Source: Guadua angustifolia
Lineage: Eukaryota > Streptophyta > Magnoliopsida > Poales > Poaceae
NCBI GenBank assembly: GCA_036346375.1
Contig: CM070504.1
Span: 10,661,890-10,725,889 of the forward strand
Reading direction: 5' to 3'
DNA length: 64,000 nucleotides
Below, in pieces: positions 25,742 to 36,124 of this stretch. Under the pieces are notes generated by a model. That model made no database searches. It was not told the origin of the DNA and was given only the letters and a program-made list of their open reading frames with translations. How positions within the stretch are numbered: position 1 is the stretch's first letter; every line of letters starts with the position of its first letter. The position numbers were made by a program, and so were the translations under genes.

Positions 25742-26618
25742 AGCGAACTTATGGGTGCCAAAGCAGGCACCAAATTAAACATCGGCCGGTCGCGTCGGTT
25801 TACGGATGCACGCCAGCAAAGCGGGCCTCGTATGAAGCGTCGCCCGTCCCGTCGAAGCGCCACACCGCGCCGCTGGTAAGACGTATCGCCCCCAATCATT
25901 TCGCTTCGCATTTAATTCTCGCATGCGCATTAAATGCTAGCAGGAGGCGCTAGGGCATCGCTCTGGGCGAGACGCCCTGCGACCTCTCGATCTTCGCCTC
26001 CAGGCCGGCTCAAACTGAGCCGAAGCAGGTATGAAAATCCCACCGGGCCGTAGTGGCCTCAAGGTGGCGAGAAGGCTTGAATGCCTCGCGATCAAGACCT
26101 GGCTGTGGGTTCCGAAGGCAAAATCCACCAAGTGGATCCCTAGCCGCCCCCGACAGGCGAAACGAGCGAGGGACGAGTTCAAGGCGAACCCTCGGCGGGT
26201 CTCTAGTTGGGTTGGCAGACGACCCAATCGCCTTAACTCGTGTCCGAGATCATACTTCAAACTCTCCCGCGGAGCCCCTCGAAGGGTAGCAGCCAGCTGC
26301 GCCCCGGGTTACGAACGGCTTGGGGTCCGATACAGGGTCAAGTAAAGAAAGGTTTTTTATGGGTCACCCCCAACGGGTCGGACGCCCGACGAAGGGATAG
26401 TCCGCTAGGGGATCCCTGACCGGGGGGATCCCCAGGGCCCACTCGGATAACCCGTTTGTAGCTCCACGAGCACGGTGTTCGGCCGACGTATGGTAAACAC
26501 GCGTTTGCTCACCCCCTCCAGGTCCCACACCTGCGGACGGGGCGTACACGTGGGACCGACAGCGGCCTCTCCTCCCGCAGATAGCCTCGCCCGACGAGGA
26601 CTCGGGACGGATGCCCTT

Positions 26619-26688
26619 CGCCTAGCTCCGGCGTTAAACCAGCCCTACTAACTCGCCTAGCTCCGGCGTTAAACTAGCCTCACTAACG
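26619..26688 (+). repeat. 35-bp direct duplication before the tandem array
   Basis: The unit CGCCTAGCTCCGGCGTTAAA begins at 26619 and again at 26654. The two 35-bp copies lie immediately upstream of the 82-bp array. They share with it the motif CG(T/G)(C/T)(G/A)TAAA-like, so they may be a diverged beginning of the same array. Confidence 0.7.
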
Positions 26689-27310
26689 CGTCCAGTTACG
26701 ACGTAAAACGAGCATTCGGGAACCAGAACCTCTCGCGAAGGCATCTGGGCATCCCTGCCGACCACGGCCGCGTCCAGCTACGACATAAAACGAGCATTCG
26801 AGAACGGAACGCTCGTGAAGGCATCGGGCATCCTGCCGACCACGGCCCGTCCGACTACGACGTAAAAGCGGCGTTCGGGAACCGAACCTCTCGTGAAGGC
26901 ATCAGGCATCCTGCCGACCCGCGGTCGTCCGTCCTCGACGTAAAAGCGAGCATTCGGGAACCATAACCTCTCGTGAAGGCATCTGGGCATCCCTGCCGAC
27001 CACGGCCACGTCCAGCTACGACGTAAAACGAGCATTCGGGAACCAGAACCTCTCGCGAAGGCATCTGGGATTCCTGCCGACCACGGCCGCATCCAGCTAC
27101 GACGTAAAACGAGCATTCGGGAACCAGAACCTCTCGTGAAGGCATCTGGGCACCCCTGCCGACCACGGCCGCGTCCAGCTACGACGTAAAACGAGCGTTC
27201 GGGAACCAGAACCTCTCACGAAGGCATCTGGGCATCCCTGCCGACCACGGCCGCGTCCAGCTACGACGTAAAATGAGCGTTCGGGAACTGGGACCTTGCT
27301 CAAGGCACCC
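26689..27310 (+). repeat. Tandem array, about 8 units of about 82 bp, upstream of the 3' LTR
   Basis: Units start CGTCCAG(C/T)TACGACGTAAAA at 26689, 26771, 26848, 26926, 27009, 27090, 27172 and 27254, giving spacings of 82, 77, 78, 83, 81, 82 and 82 bp. Each holds GAGCATTCGGGAACC, CTCTCGCGAAGGCATC and CCTGCCGACCACGGCC. Units three and four are shortened and more diverged. Tandem subrepeats before the 3' LTR are common in Tat-lineage elements and can seed satellite DNA. Confidence 0.92.
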
Positions 27311-27655
27311 AGATATCCGCACCGATCAGAACGGCGTCAAACCAGGGCCCTCCGACCAAGTCGGTCGGGCTCATCGGCAAGTGACCCCCAACCAGCTCTC
27401 GACTGCTTTCGGGGCTCGGGGACTACACCCTGCCGATGCGCACAAGACCGGTCGAGATCGGATGACTGAGTTGGACGGACTCGGCCGACCTGGGTGGTCA
27501 CCCCAAAGTTCCACGAGGAGGGCCTCCCCATCATCTTCAAAGCTAAACACCAAGATAAGCCGAAGCATCGTCACGCCAGTTGAGGGAGACCGCGCCGCTG
27601 AAGACGAAGGGTCCATCCGGGAACACACGCGTTTCAAGATGGCCCCGGGGGCTAC

Positions 27656-28748
27656 TGACGAATACTCATACCAAGGGTACCCCACAGCAAAGTATACATC
27701 TATTTCAAGATCGTATTTCTCTCAGTCATCTGTACTCGAGGACCAAACTGCTAGCATCATTGCAGAGTGCGGGAGGGGGTATTACCAAAGCCTTCGTCCC
27801 TCACAAATGGGATTATCCCTAAATATCGACTGGATCGCCAGTTGAACCATCTTGGGCCCAGCTCTAGGCCCAAGGGGAAACGAGGGATCTTCGGCCTCGA
27901 TCAAGCCCACTAGGGCGCTCAGGCCAATCTTGGTCGGACGTCCCGCAGTTCGACCGAGCAACCCGGTCGGGCGTCCCCATAGGCTCGACCGGGCCCCTGG
28001 TCGAGCCACAGCAAAACTCCGCCTCGACGACCCCCGCCACGTCGCCGGTCGACTCCAAGCTGGTCACCCGCCCCATGGACACAACGTCCATGCTGAAGCA
28101 GGTGGCTCCTTCCCAAGATGGCGCCAGGGCCGCTAGGTCAAGCGCCCATCCCTTCACCCCGTCAGGCACAGTAGGGGGACGCGCTCCGTCCCAAGACAAC
28201 ACCGGAATACGATGCAAGCAACGTCAGCATTTGACAGCGGCGTGAGGGCAAAGGCGACCTTCCCGGCGGAATCTTTGTCGGATGTCTACCAACCCGGCAT
28301 GGGATGAACAGGAATCTGTCAGTCATCAGGACCAACGACCGGGACTCCCGGGCATAGCACACCCCTACATTTTTCCTCCGAATTCCCGTGTAACCTACCC
28401 CCTCCGTTTATATAAAGGGAGACAGGGCCCTCAAGGAAAGGGGACTCTCTCATTTTTGCACATTCTACCTCACTTCCTCGTCCGACCTAATTCAGGTCTT
28501 CCGATCCGAGCGAGCGATCTTGGCTCCCGGGCTCCTCCACTCGGACGAGCGCTAAGGGCCTGTCCTTAGCTCTCGCTTGTAATCCACCATACTCTGAGTT
28601 ATGAGAATCACCACCACGGACTGGACGTAGGGACATTCCGCCCGAACCAGTATACATCTGAGACTTCATTAGTCTAACCATTCAAGGAGAGGGGATACGC
28701 GACCCCTATACTTACGAATTTACTTGCCGGTTATACGAAACACCAACG
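27656..28748 (+). repeat. 3' LTR of the 10.6-kb element
   Basis: This is a 1,093-bp copy of the 5' LTR. Long runs are identical, for example the segments after 28290 and after 28480. It has a TATA-like TTTATATAAAGG at about 28407-28418. Small deletions lie at about 27918-27995 and 28203-28260. The low divergence by eye suggests this is one of the younger insertions of the block. Confidence 0.9.
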
Positions 28749-29469
28749 GTTTGAATGGGTAACGAAATGAGCATCCAGGGGTCACAATGATTCCATTTTG
28801 ACACTTACCTTGGTCGGAAACTCACTGGAGCAAGCTGCCACCGAGTGATCGGAGCTAGGGAAGAAATCTCATAGTGGCGGCGGAATTTTGCACAAAAAGT
28901 TCAAGAATTTGTCGAGGTGTTCTAATCCTTGTAGCTCTCTGATGCTTTGGTGCAAGGCAATTTGGATTTGGTTGAACGCTTCACCTGGATTTTGTGTTTG
29001 GCCGAGTTTTGGAGCTCTCAACAATGGCAGAATTGGGGTGGCTCAGGAGCTTCTCGGTCGGAGTTAACAGAGGGAAATGATGCGCGGCTCTATGTGATCG
29101 CTGGGTGCAATTTATAGCCGAGGAGAAGTAGAGGATGAGCCCGGCCTCAGTTGAGCTCTTCACAGGTGTTCTTGCAGCGTGGCACAAGGAAGGATCAGAG
29201 TGGTGCAGTGGGAAACACGGAAGAGATGTCCGCGTGGAGGAGGCGTGGTGGAGCAGCATTGGCTGGACACTGCAGATGGAAGAGGATAACGCAGGACACA
29301 GTGCGCGCGAATTGAAAAAGGAGCGAGCTTTGCTTCGGAGCTTTAGAGGCAATGAGAGGAAGAAGACTGGAAGAGGAGGCTGGCGTGTGGTCCCAAACAG
29401 GAAGCTGGCCCCACACGTCAGTCAAAGAAAAGGGGAAGCAAAGCAAAATCAAAGACTGACTGCGAATAG

Positions 29470-30370
29470 AAAGAAGATAAGTTCACTGAATTGGTTACCT
29501 ATCATGTCTAAAATTTAATGATAATTTTTATGTGTGATGAATAGATAGTTATCTTCATAATGCAGAAATTTCAGAGGAAAATTCTATACACAGAATTTAT
29601 AAAAATACTGACAAGGTACAATGCACATATTTATATTTTCTATTTTTGATTTATCATAGAATTTAAATCTTCTCAAAAATTTTGAAAATTTTATATGAGT
29701 TCCTCTTGATTATATGAGTCTTCATTAAAATTTAAATATTGATATAATTTTTATTAAATTTAATAAAATTCAGACATTCAGATTCTTAGATTTTTAATCT
29801 TTCGGTTTTTGAATTTTCAAATATTACAAAATAATTTATTAATTTCTAAAATTTTTAATTTAGATGTATTTATTACTCCAAAAGATAATTTTAAGCTCGA
29901 GATAAGATCTAATTATTTTTATTTAAATCTATGAAATTTTACATTTGCTAGTCAAGAAACATTAAATGGGCTTTCATTTCATGCATAAATGTTGGATATG
30001 ACATTTTAAAATTTATAATTGAGGTTATAGTGAATTATTTAAATTATCCATAATTTTACACATTTTATTGACATATGATTTTACTTTTCTATTCATCTAT
30101 TACTTGTAAAGAATTTTCCTTTCACCTTATGCGCCACTTATACCCTTGTGTCAATTCACCGAGCTCCCTCTTACCCCTAAGCCGTTGGTACTTCTCACCC
30201 CCAGCTTGGATCGAGACATCGATCGTCGCCGGTGAACCGCCTTTACCTCCATCCTCTTCTCGTGTCAACCTCCATGACGAGTGGCCCACGCCATTGTCGA
30301 TGACTCCCCCTCTCAGCCGAGCTCACTCACTGATGGGTGGGACCTGGGTATCAGCCACTACGCGCAAATA
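29470..30370. other. AT-rich then GC-rich LTR sequence; junction of the reverse and forward LTRs
   Basis: 29470 to about 30003 is the AT-rich 5' part of the reverse LTR. From about 30130 the GC-rich part of the forward LTR resumes (CGAGCTCCCTCTTACC). The segment 30004-30128 matches neither arm clearly. No gene is supported. Confidence 0.4.
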
Positions 30371-30885
30371 AGAAAATCCTAAAAATGTGAAAAGATGTTT
30401 TTGTTATTTCAAAAGCGTATTTTCCCAAAAACTCCCAAAAATCATGAGCTTGTGTCTGTGTAAAATGAGTAAAAACAAAAGTAGTTTGCACCTATTGCTT
30501 AATAAGTATGTTTCTTGCTCTAATTAAAATTTAAATAAAAGCCTAACTCATTTAAATAAACTTTAAAAATTGTGAACTCATAATGTAAAAATTAGTATAA
30601 AACTAGAGTTCTCTATTTCTGAAATTTCATTTGGAGTTGATGTTATTTGACTTATTTTGCTTCTTATTATTGCTCTGCGTTGAATTACGTCTAGACAGTG
30701 ACATCCCCAACATTGCTACTGTCGACTCCGACTTCACCACTGAATCTAACAAATAAGGCAAGCACCCACTTGATCATGTTAATCTCAATATTTCAATTAA
30801 TTTATATTATTTTTATCAAACCTATTATGCATGCAAGTAATTTCATTAAATTGCTATATTACGGGTACCGTAGATATAACCTAAC

Positions 30886-31938
30886 TATCGACGTATTTTC
30901 GCCGGACAGGACCCTGTTAACGGACGGGGTTTCTCCTAGAACAAAGATTAAGGTTCGGTAGAGGTCATCTTCGCGGTCGGACACGCTAATGGCTCTCGTG
31001 CGAGGGATCCCGGAGATCAACAGATCAAAGAACACACCGATGTACTCAGATTTGGGCCCCCAGTGTGGGTAATAGCCCTACATCCTGCTAGATCTTTGTT
31101 GATGAAATATTGAGCGGGTTACAATGCTTTTTTCAGTTCCTTCTCTTTTTTTAGGGCTCGGATCCGATTTTTTTTGCTCTCTTCGATTCGAATCCTTTTC
31201 TCTATGCACCAGAGCTCCCTTATGTAGACTGGGTTGGCTCGGGCAGGTGAGAAGGTGACATCATACTGATCTACGACTCATTTATTACACCCATCATTGT
31301 AGTTCTGTCCCTCAAGCCTCATTTAATGTCGCTTTATGGCTTCGCCCGGTCCGCCCGGGATATGACTTTCCTGCAACAGGTTAGGTGTAAGGCGTCAGAG
31401 GGATGGGCCGTCGTCATGTCGACAGCAGAATTCTTCGCAATCAATGGCTCTGACACAGCGTGTCAGGAGAAGGAGACTGCGAAGCCTCCTTCTCATTCTT
31501 TTCGTCGTCCGCATGGCCTAGCGAATAGGGCCTGTCCGCCCGCCTGCACACCAGGCCGCCACGTGGGCCAACGCCCGGCTAGAGGGGCCTGATTCGCCCG
31601 CCTGCTCGCCAGGCCGCCATGTGGGCCGACGCCTTGAGAGAGGCTGATCGCTCGCCACTCGCCGCCAGCCGCCGACGCCCGGCGAGGGCTGATCGTCGCT
31701 GCTTTCGCCAGTCGCCACGTGGCCGACGCCCGCGAGAGCGGCTGATCGCTTCGCTCGCCGCCAAAGCCGCCACGTGGTCGACGCCGACGAGAGGAACTGA
31801 TTCGCCGTCTGCTCACGAGCCACCACATGGGCCGGGCCCCGTGAGAGTGGGGCTCGATTGCCCACCTGCTTGCCAGGCCGCTATGTGGTCTTACTTATCT
31901 GTGGCCGAGAGGGTACCCTAGTGTAAAGTACGCCGACA
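30886..31938 (-). mobile_element. Solo LTR, 1.05 kb, minus strand
   Basis: On the minus strand it begins TGTCGGCGTACTTTACACTAGG, the TGTCGG start common to many grass gypsy LTRs. It ends in ...CGTCGATA, CA having probably changed to TA. A perfect 5-bp TSD CTAAC lies at 30881-30885 and 31939-31943. The element contains GC-rich tandem repeats and the words CAGATTTGGGCCCCCAGTG on the plus strand. No internal region or second LTR is present. Confidence 0.8.
31554..31890 (+). repeat. Degenerate tandem repeats of 52-58 bp inside the solo LTR
   Basis: The motif GGCCGCCACGTGGGCCGACGC and relatives recur at about 31554, 31612, 31668, 31711, 31766, 31818 and 31876. Each is followed by a GAGAG(G)GGCTGAT(T)CGC(C) segment. 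The repeats account for the overlapping Arg/Ala-rich chance frames on both strands, which should not be read as genes. Confidence 0.75.
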
Positions 31939-32668
31939 CTAACATTTCATGGAACTCCTTAATAAGTATTGTCATGTGAACCTTGCTAAACCTATGTTAG
32001 GATTAGACATTATAGAAATGTTAAATGGGTATATTCGATTGTATGTGAAATTGCTTACCCATACTTTAGAATTGGGGCAACGAATGATCGCGTGTACTAT
32101 TCGCCTAAAGTTTGAAAAATTGGTCATGTTGGGTATAGTAGTTGTTGTTATTTTGGTGTAAAGTCAAAATAAAACTATAGTTTGACGCGGACGAGATATG
32201 GTAGTGGCCGAGTGTGTATGAGACTTGCACATAGTGTAGGACAGTATTCTCGCTCAGGTTAGTTAAGGACCGAACTATTGTGTTATTTTCAAGCCAAAAA
32301 ATTAGTGCAACCGCAAGTGTTTGTATGGGATAGCCTTAACCTAATAAGTTATTCAGGTCTAAATTTATATGTTGGAAGGCTAGGATAGTATAGACTTTCT
32401 AAGATGGATTGCTCGAAGGAACACTCACACCATGGTGATGGGAATAACGCTTGCCATACAACAGTGTACGCCTTACTATAGGGAGAAGTGGGACAATGTG
32501 GTGTGTAACCCATTAGTCATATATTGATTGTACAAATATCTTTTGCCATTATAGTAAGGGTTTGTTATCACCAGGCTGATACAAAATTAGATCTAGGTAG
32601 TGTAATGGCTATGTCATGACTCTCTGCGATACACCACATGACTCTTCGCGATACACCAAAGGAAGTAC

Positions 32669-34573
32669 GCTAATGACTTCAACCAAGAACCACCATTGAT
32701 AATATTATCAGTAGTGGTTCGTGCTTAGAGGAGAGTAGTAATAGGATGTGTGACCTTATGGAAAGTGAAGTCCTTGTGTGATGTTAAAAATATCTGGATT
32801 CAAAATTCTGAAATTGAGCGTTCTTGGCGAGAGTAGTATTAGGATGGGTGACCTCCTGGGAAGCATGTTTAACTTCAGAGTTCTTATAAGATCCAGTACT
32901 TTAATGGTGGTATGATAACTTCTGATATATAATGCATCCCTCCTCTCCTTAACCCTGTGAAACACCCGAACACTAATTTCTAATTATTTTAAATTAGCAA
33001 ACTATAGAGATAATTAGCAAAATTTAAAACTTTCAAATTTATTTTCCATACTTTTGACTATTAATTATGCTTGCAATATATGTGCCATTACTATTAATGA
33101 AATTTGTAAAAACACCATAACTTTTGACTCGTACCTTCGATTTTTGTATTCTTGTGCTTTCCGGAATCATCACACGATAAACTCTCCAATTATATTCTTT
33201 TGGGCATTGATTCTAATTTCTAAATATGAAATCCGAGCACTTTTGTTAAAATGGCCATAACTTATGCGTGGCGACGGAATTCAAAAAAAGTCGTTTAGGG
33301 TCTCAAAACAGCCTCCGAAGTTTTGAATCTATTTTGGTCATTCTTTCAATTATTGCAAATGGAATATTAGTTTCAATTATTTCAAATATAATATTATTTA
33401 ATTTCAATTCTTTCAAATTAGAAGGTAGGAGAGGTAATTAGCAATATTTAAAATTTTCTATTTTTTATTATTTGTGGCGGTTTCAAATTAAAATCATCAC
33501 AGATAATATTATCAGTGGCGGTTTTAGCCAAAAATCACCACAGATGCTCACATTGTCAGTGGTGGTTTTTGGCTAAAACCGTCGTTGATACTCACATTAT
33601 CAGTGGCGGTTTTAGCCAAAAATCTTCACAGATACTAGGGATGGCAACGGGTCCCGGTACCTCCGGGTCCAGTCTCCGTGGACCCGGACCCAAGACCCGA
33701 AGTTTGGATCCGGATCCGGACCCGAAGTTAGTCACGAGTCCAAACTCGGACCCGGACCCGATGGGTACCCAGACCCGATACCAATACTACTCATTGAAAT
33801 GCTTTGCTCCCGGTTTTGTCATTTGCAGGATCACGAGTTCTGAACTTCTGAATGACTCTTTCGTTTGTTCAGACTTCAGAGAGATAGATTGCTAATCCCC
33901 ATCTCTGTCATATTCAGCACCTCTTGCAGATTATTGCATTGCAATCGTTTCAGGTAGCAATAAGCCATTTATAGTTATGTTATCTGGAGAAGTGGATTAA
34001 AATGTTGAACACGCGGATCATGTTATCGAGATGCGTGGTTATTTAGCATGAGAACAAGGAACCCTTGGCTGAAAATTACGTTGTGCATGGTCTCTTTTGT
34101 CGTTATGAAAGAGTAGCCCTACTTGCCAGCCGTTCACGAGCAAGTTAGCACCTGACGAAACTGTGAAAAATGCAGGTGTACCAGCTATCGATAGCCTGAG
34201 TTAAGGTATGTAACGGGTCCGGGTCTAGGTACCCACGGGTCCAAAATAAGATCTGGACCCGAACCCAGATCCGGACTCGGACCCGAAATAATATACCCGT
34301 AGTTCCAAATTTGGACCCGGACCCGGACCCATCGGTTCGGGTACCCACGGGTACCCAGACCTACAGGTATTTTTGCCATCCCTAACAGATACTCACATTA
34401 TCAATGACGGTACCGTCACGGATAATGCATTATTTGTGAAGATTCCAAATAAAAACCATCACAAATAGTCTTCACGCTATTTTTTTAAAAAAACTGCCAC
34501 TGCTAATGCTATTTGTGATGATTCCAGAAAAACCGCCACAAATAGAGTGTCACATATGTGATGTTTTGTAGTA
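32669..34573 (+). mobile_element. Non-autonomous CACTA element inside the forward LTR
   Basis: The LTR is interrupted after GTACGCTAAT (about 32667) and resumes at GCTTGCACAAAAAGT (about 34575). The right end ATGTTTTGTAGT is the complement of the CACTA start ACTACAAAACAT. The left end GACTTCAACCAAGAACC is a worn version. A 3-bp duplication AAT (or ATG) fits CACTA insertion. Subterminal repeats such as ATCAGTGGCGGTTTTAGCC occur at about 33510, 33560 and 33600 and, inverted, at about 34385-34555. No transposase was found. End positions are uncertain by a few bases. Confidence 0.7.
33636..34384. mobile_element. Non-autonomous hAT element nested in the CACTA element
   Basis: The termini are TAGGGATGGCAACGGGTCCC and, on the other strand, TAGGGATGGCAAAAATACC. 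A perfect 8-bp TSD ACAGATAC lies at 33628-33635 and 34385-34392, the hAT length. Inner ends are rich in GGGTCC/GGACCC. The 749-bp element has no transposase. Its middle (about 33790-34200) is unrecognised. Confidence 0.88.
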
Positions 34574-35367
34574 ATGCTTGCACAAAAAGTCTGTCATGAC
34601 TTGTGGGTAAAGTGTACCCCTTTACAGAGTGTAAAACTTTTAAAAAAGCCGCGTCCGTGGTCATGGGCACTTGATAAAGTCATCACATAGTTACAAATTT
34701 TATCACTTTACAAAACATGGATGGATATGGAAATATTGCTGGAAAGTCTATATTTCAGGTATTTTGCTAGGGTTTGGTGATAGACTGATGCGATACTCAT
34801 AACCATGGAGAATTGTGAGTTATTATGTTATGTTTACTTGTTATACACATATTGGTTAAACTTGCTCTTATAAATTCCTCTGGCAAATTACTACTTGGTA
34901 TTCATGTTTATTTATGCTTACAGCAAAATAACCTTAGAAGCCTTTTTATTGATATAGCTTGTATTTTTATTATATATGCATTTATGAATACGAAAGCACT
35001 CAATCTTGCTTAATTTGTTGGTTTAGTAGATGAGGAAAACGAGGTTCCTGAGGATGCATACTTTACTGCAGGTTACGGGTACTATATCGACGAGTTTTTC
35101 TAGAGCTTATTCCTTGCCAATTGCCTGTTGCATTTTGCATAAAGGCCAGCATACTACTGGCCGGACTTTGTATCTTCCCCTGTATTTTAGTTTGGCCTTT
35201 AGGCTATATTGTAAGAACTATGTTCTGTTAATGTATTATGAACTTTTGTATAGATGTGATAATATTGTTGTGAATGTATGTACTAACTACTGATTATGAG
35301 ACTAATATATTATGCACATGAGATTTATTTTGTATTCTACATAAAAAAGGGGGGTCTAGACACGAAA

Positions 35368-36102
35368 CAAACTAAGCTTTAAAGCACTTACCGGGGTAGA
35401 ACACGGGTCGACACCAAGCCGGCGACTGCTGAAATATCCTGCCACGATTCTTTACATAGCACTAAGCAGCAACCTTCTTGATATGCCTTCAACGTACGTG
35501 AAACAAAATCCTTTGAAACTTCCTGGTAGCTTTCTCCGTATGTGCCTAGCGAAACTTCCTTGCAACATCTGGTACACAGATCGTGTATACGAAGCTTGGT
35601 AGAAAAATGGCACTTCTGTGCGGATGAAATCACGACGCCGAACGCGATGCCTCCTCCTCAGGTAGGATGTTGCAGGTGCTGGGTGACTGCTTGTACTGCG
35701 AACACGGTACCAAACTATTCTTGATTTCTTTTCTTTAATTTTCTTCTGACTCCCGTAGGATCGAGAAGCTGCCTTGGCCGCTTGGCGAGACAGCTCCAAG
35801 AGAATCCGTTTCACGGTAAAACAGATTTGAACACGCACAGTTGCAACAAAAGATCAAGCGGGCAGCGATGTGGCCTCCTAGCGACGACAAACAAGTAAAT
35901 CGCAGCAGCAACGCTCGAAGCTATACAGATGCAAGAACTCCACGAACTTGTATTGTTTCGACGGGATGCTTGTGTCGCCAACATGGAAACCTGAAGTCGA
36001 GGACGTCGAAGCCACCTTGGATGCTGGGTGATGGCCATCTCTGGATGTCGAGATTGTTTCTCCAGGAGTAGCGGCTAGGGTTCATATAGCTCTGATACAA
36101 TT
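35368..36102 (-). other. Copia 5' internal remnant with primer binding site
   Basis: On the minus strand this reads from the primer binding site (ATTGTATCAGAGCT at about 36102-36089) into TATATGAACCCTAGCC and a leader. Two overlapping short frames (starting 36038 and, in another phase, reading NLDIQRWPSPSIQGGF) do not show gag motifs. The other end was cut by insertion of the gypsy LTR at TSD CGAAA. Confidence 0.5.
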
Positions 36103-36124
36103 TGTCGTAAAATGTATAACAAAA

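Larger units (their letters stand above)
18155..28748 (+). mobile_element. Complete non-autonomous LTR retrotransposon with antisense coding region
   Basis: Long direct repeats 18155-19259 and 27656-28748 flank an 8.4-kb interior. A perfect 5-bp TSD GTTTG lies at 18150-18154 and 28749-28753. The 5' LTR starts TGACGAATACTC and ends CACCGACA. The 3' LTR ends CACCAACG, with the terminal A changed. GGTGGCGTGCCTGGTAGGGG follows the 5' LTR, in primer-binding-site position. GGCCCCGGGGGCTAC precedes the 3' LTR as polypurine tract. No gag, protease, reverse transcriptase, RNase H or integrase frame was found. The interior carries minus-strand coding remnants (about 20606-25741) and a tandem array before the 3' LTR. 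Some grass Ty3/gypsy elements of the Tat lineage carry antisense extra ORFs near the 3' LTR. This looks like a gag-pol-less relative. That lineage call is inference. Confidence 0.85.
14335..30003 (-). mobile_element. Reverse-oriented LTR of the same gypsy family, hosting a 10.6-kb LTR retrotransposon
   Basis: The left edge TATAACGATCCCCATT is the complement of the family 3' end (GGGGGTCGCTACA) with a few transitions. The landmarks then occur in reverse order: ACCTAAAACAACG at about 14652, ACACTTCCTTAGGTGTGCC at about 15198, GTGCTTACCTTGCTT at about 16025 and a GC-rich part at about 17820-18154 and 28754-29470. The right edge near 30003 (minus strand TGTCATATCC) is a diverged form of the family start. 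No convincing TSD pair was found. The left flank ATGCC resembles ATGCG at 30129, which would leave 126 bp unexplained. The AT-rich DNA at about 16240-17160 is absent from the 9112-13245 copy and may be another insertion. Confidence 0.6.
13305..35362 (+). mobile_element. Second LTR of the long-LTR gypsy family, split by nested insertions
   Basis: The left end TGTAACATCCCACATC (13305) and the right end GGGGGGTCTAGACA (35362) are those of one LTR of the same family as 9112-13245. An identical 5-bp TSD CGAAA flanks them at 13300-13304 and 35363-35367. The 5' part is 13305 to about 14334. The remainder resumes at about 30130 and contains the family landmarks GGCAAGCACCC (about 30758), a CACCAAAGGAAG block (about 32648, resuming at 34573) and ACTCAATCTTGCTT (about 34998). 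Interruptions are the reverse LTR (14335 to about 30003), a solo LTR (30886-31938) and a CACTA element (about 32669-34573). The remaining LTR sequence is about 3.3 kb. Confidence 0.75.

Noticed and set aside
26778..27303. Minus-strand repetitive frames with units like MLVLRRSWMRPWSAG
   Set aside because: These are translations of the 82-bp tandem array. The repeat period is a DNA feature, not evidence of a protein.
26689..27310. Regularly spaced repeats reminiscent of a CRISPR array
   Set aside because: Units are contiguous tandem copies with no unique spacers, inside a plant LTR retrotransposon.
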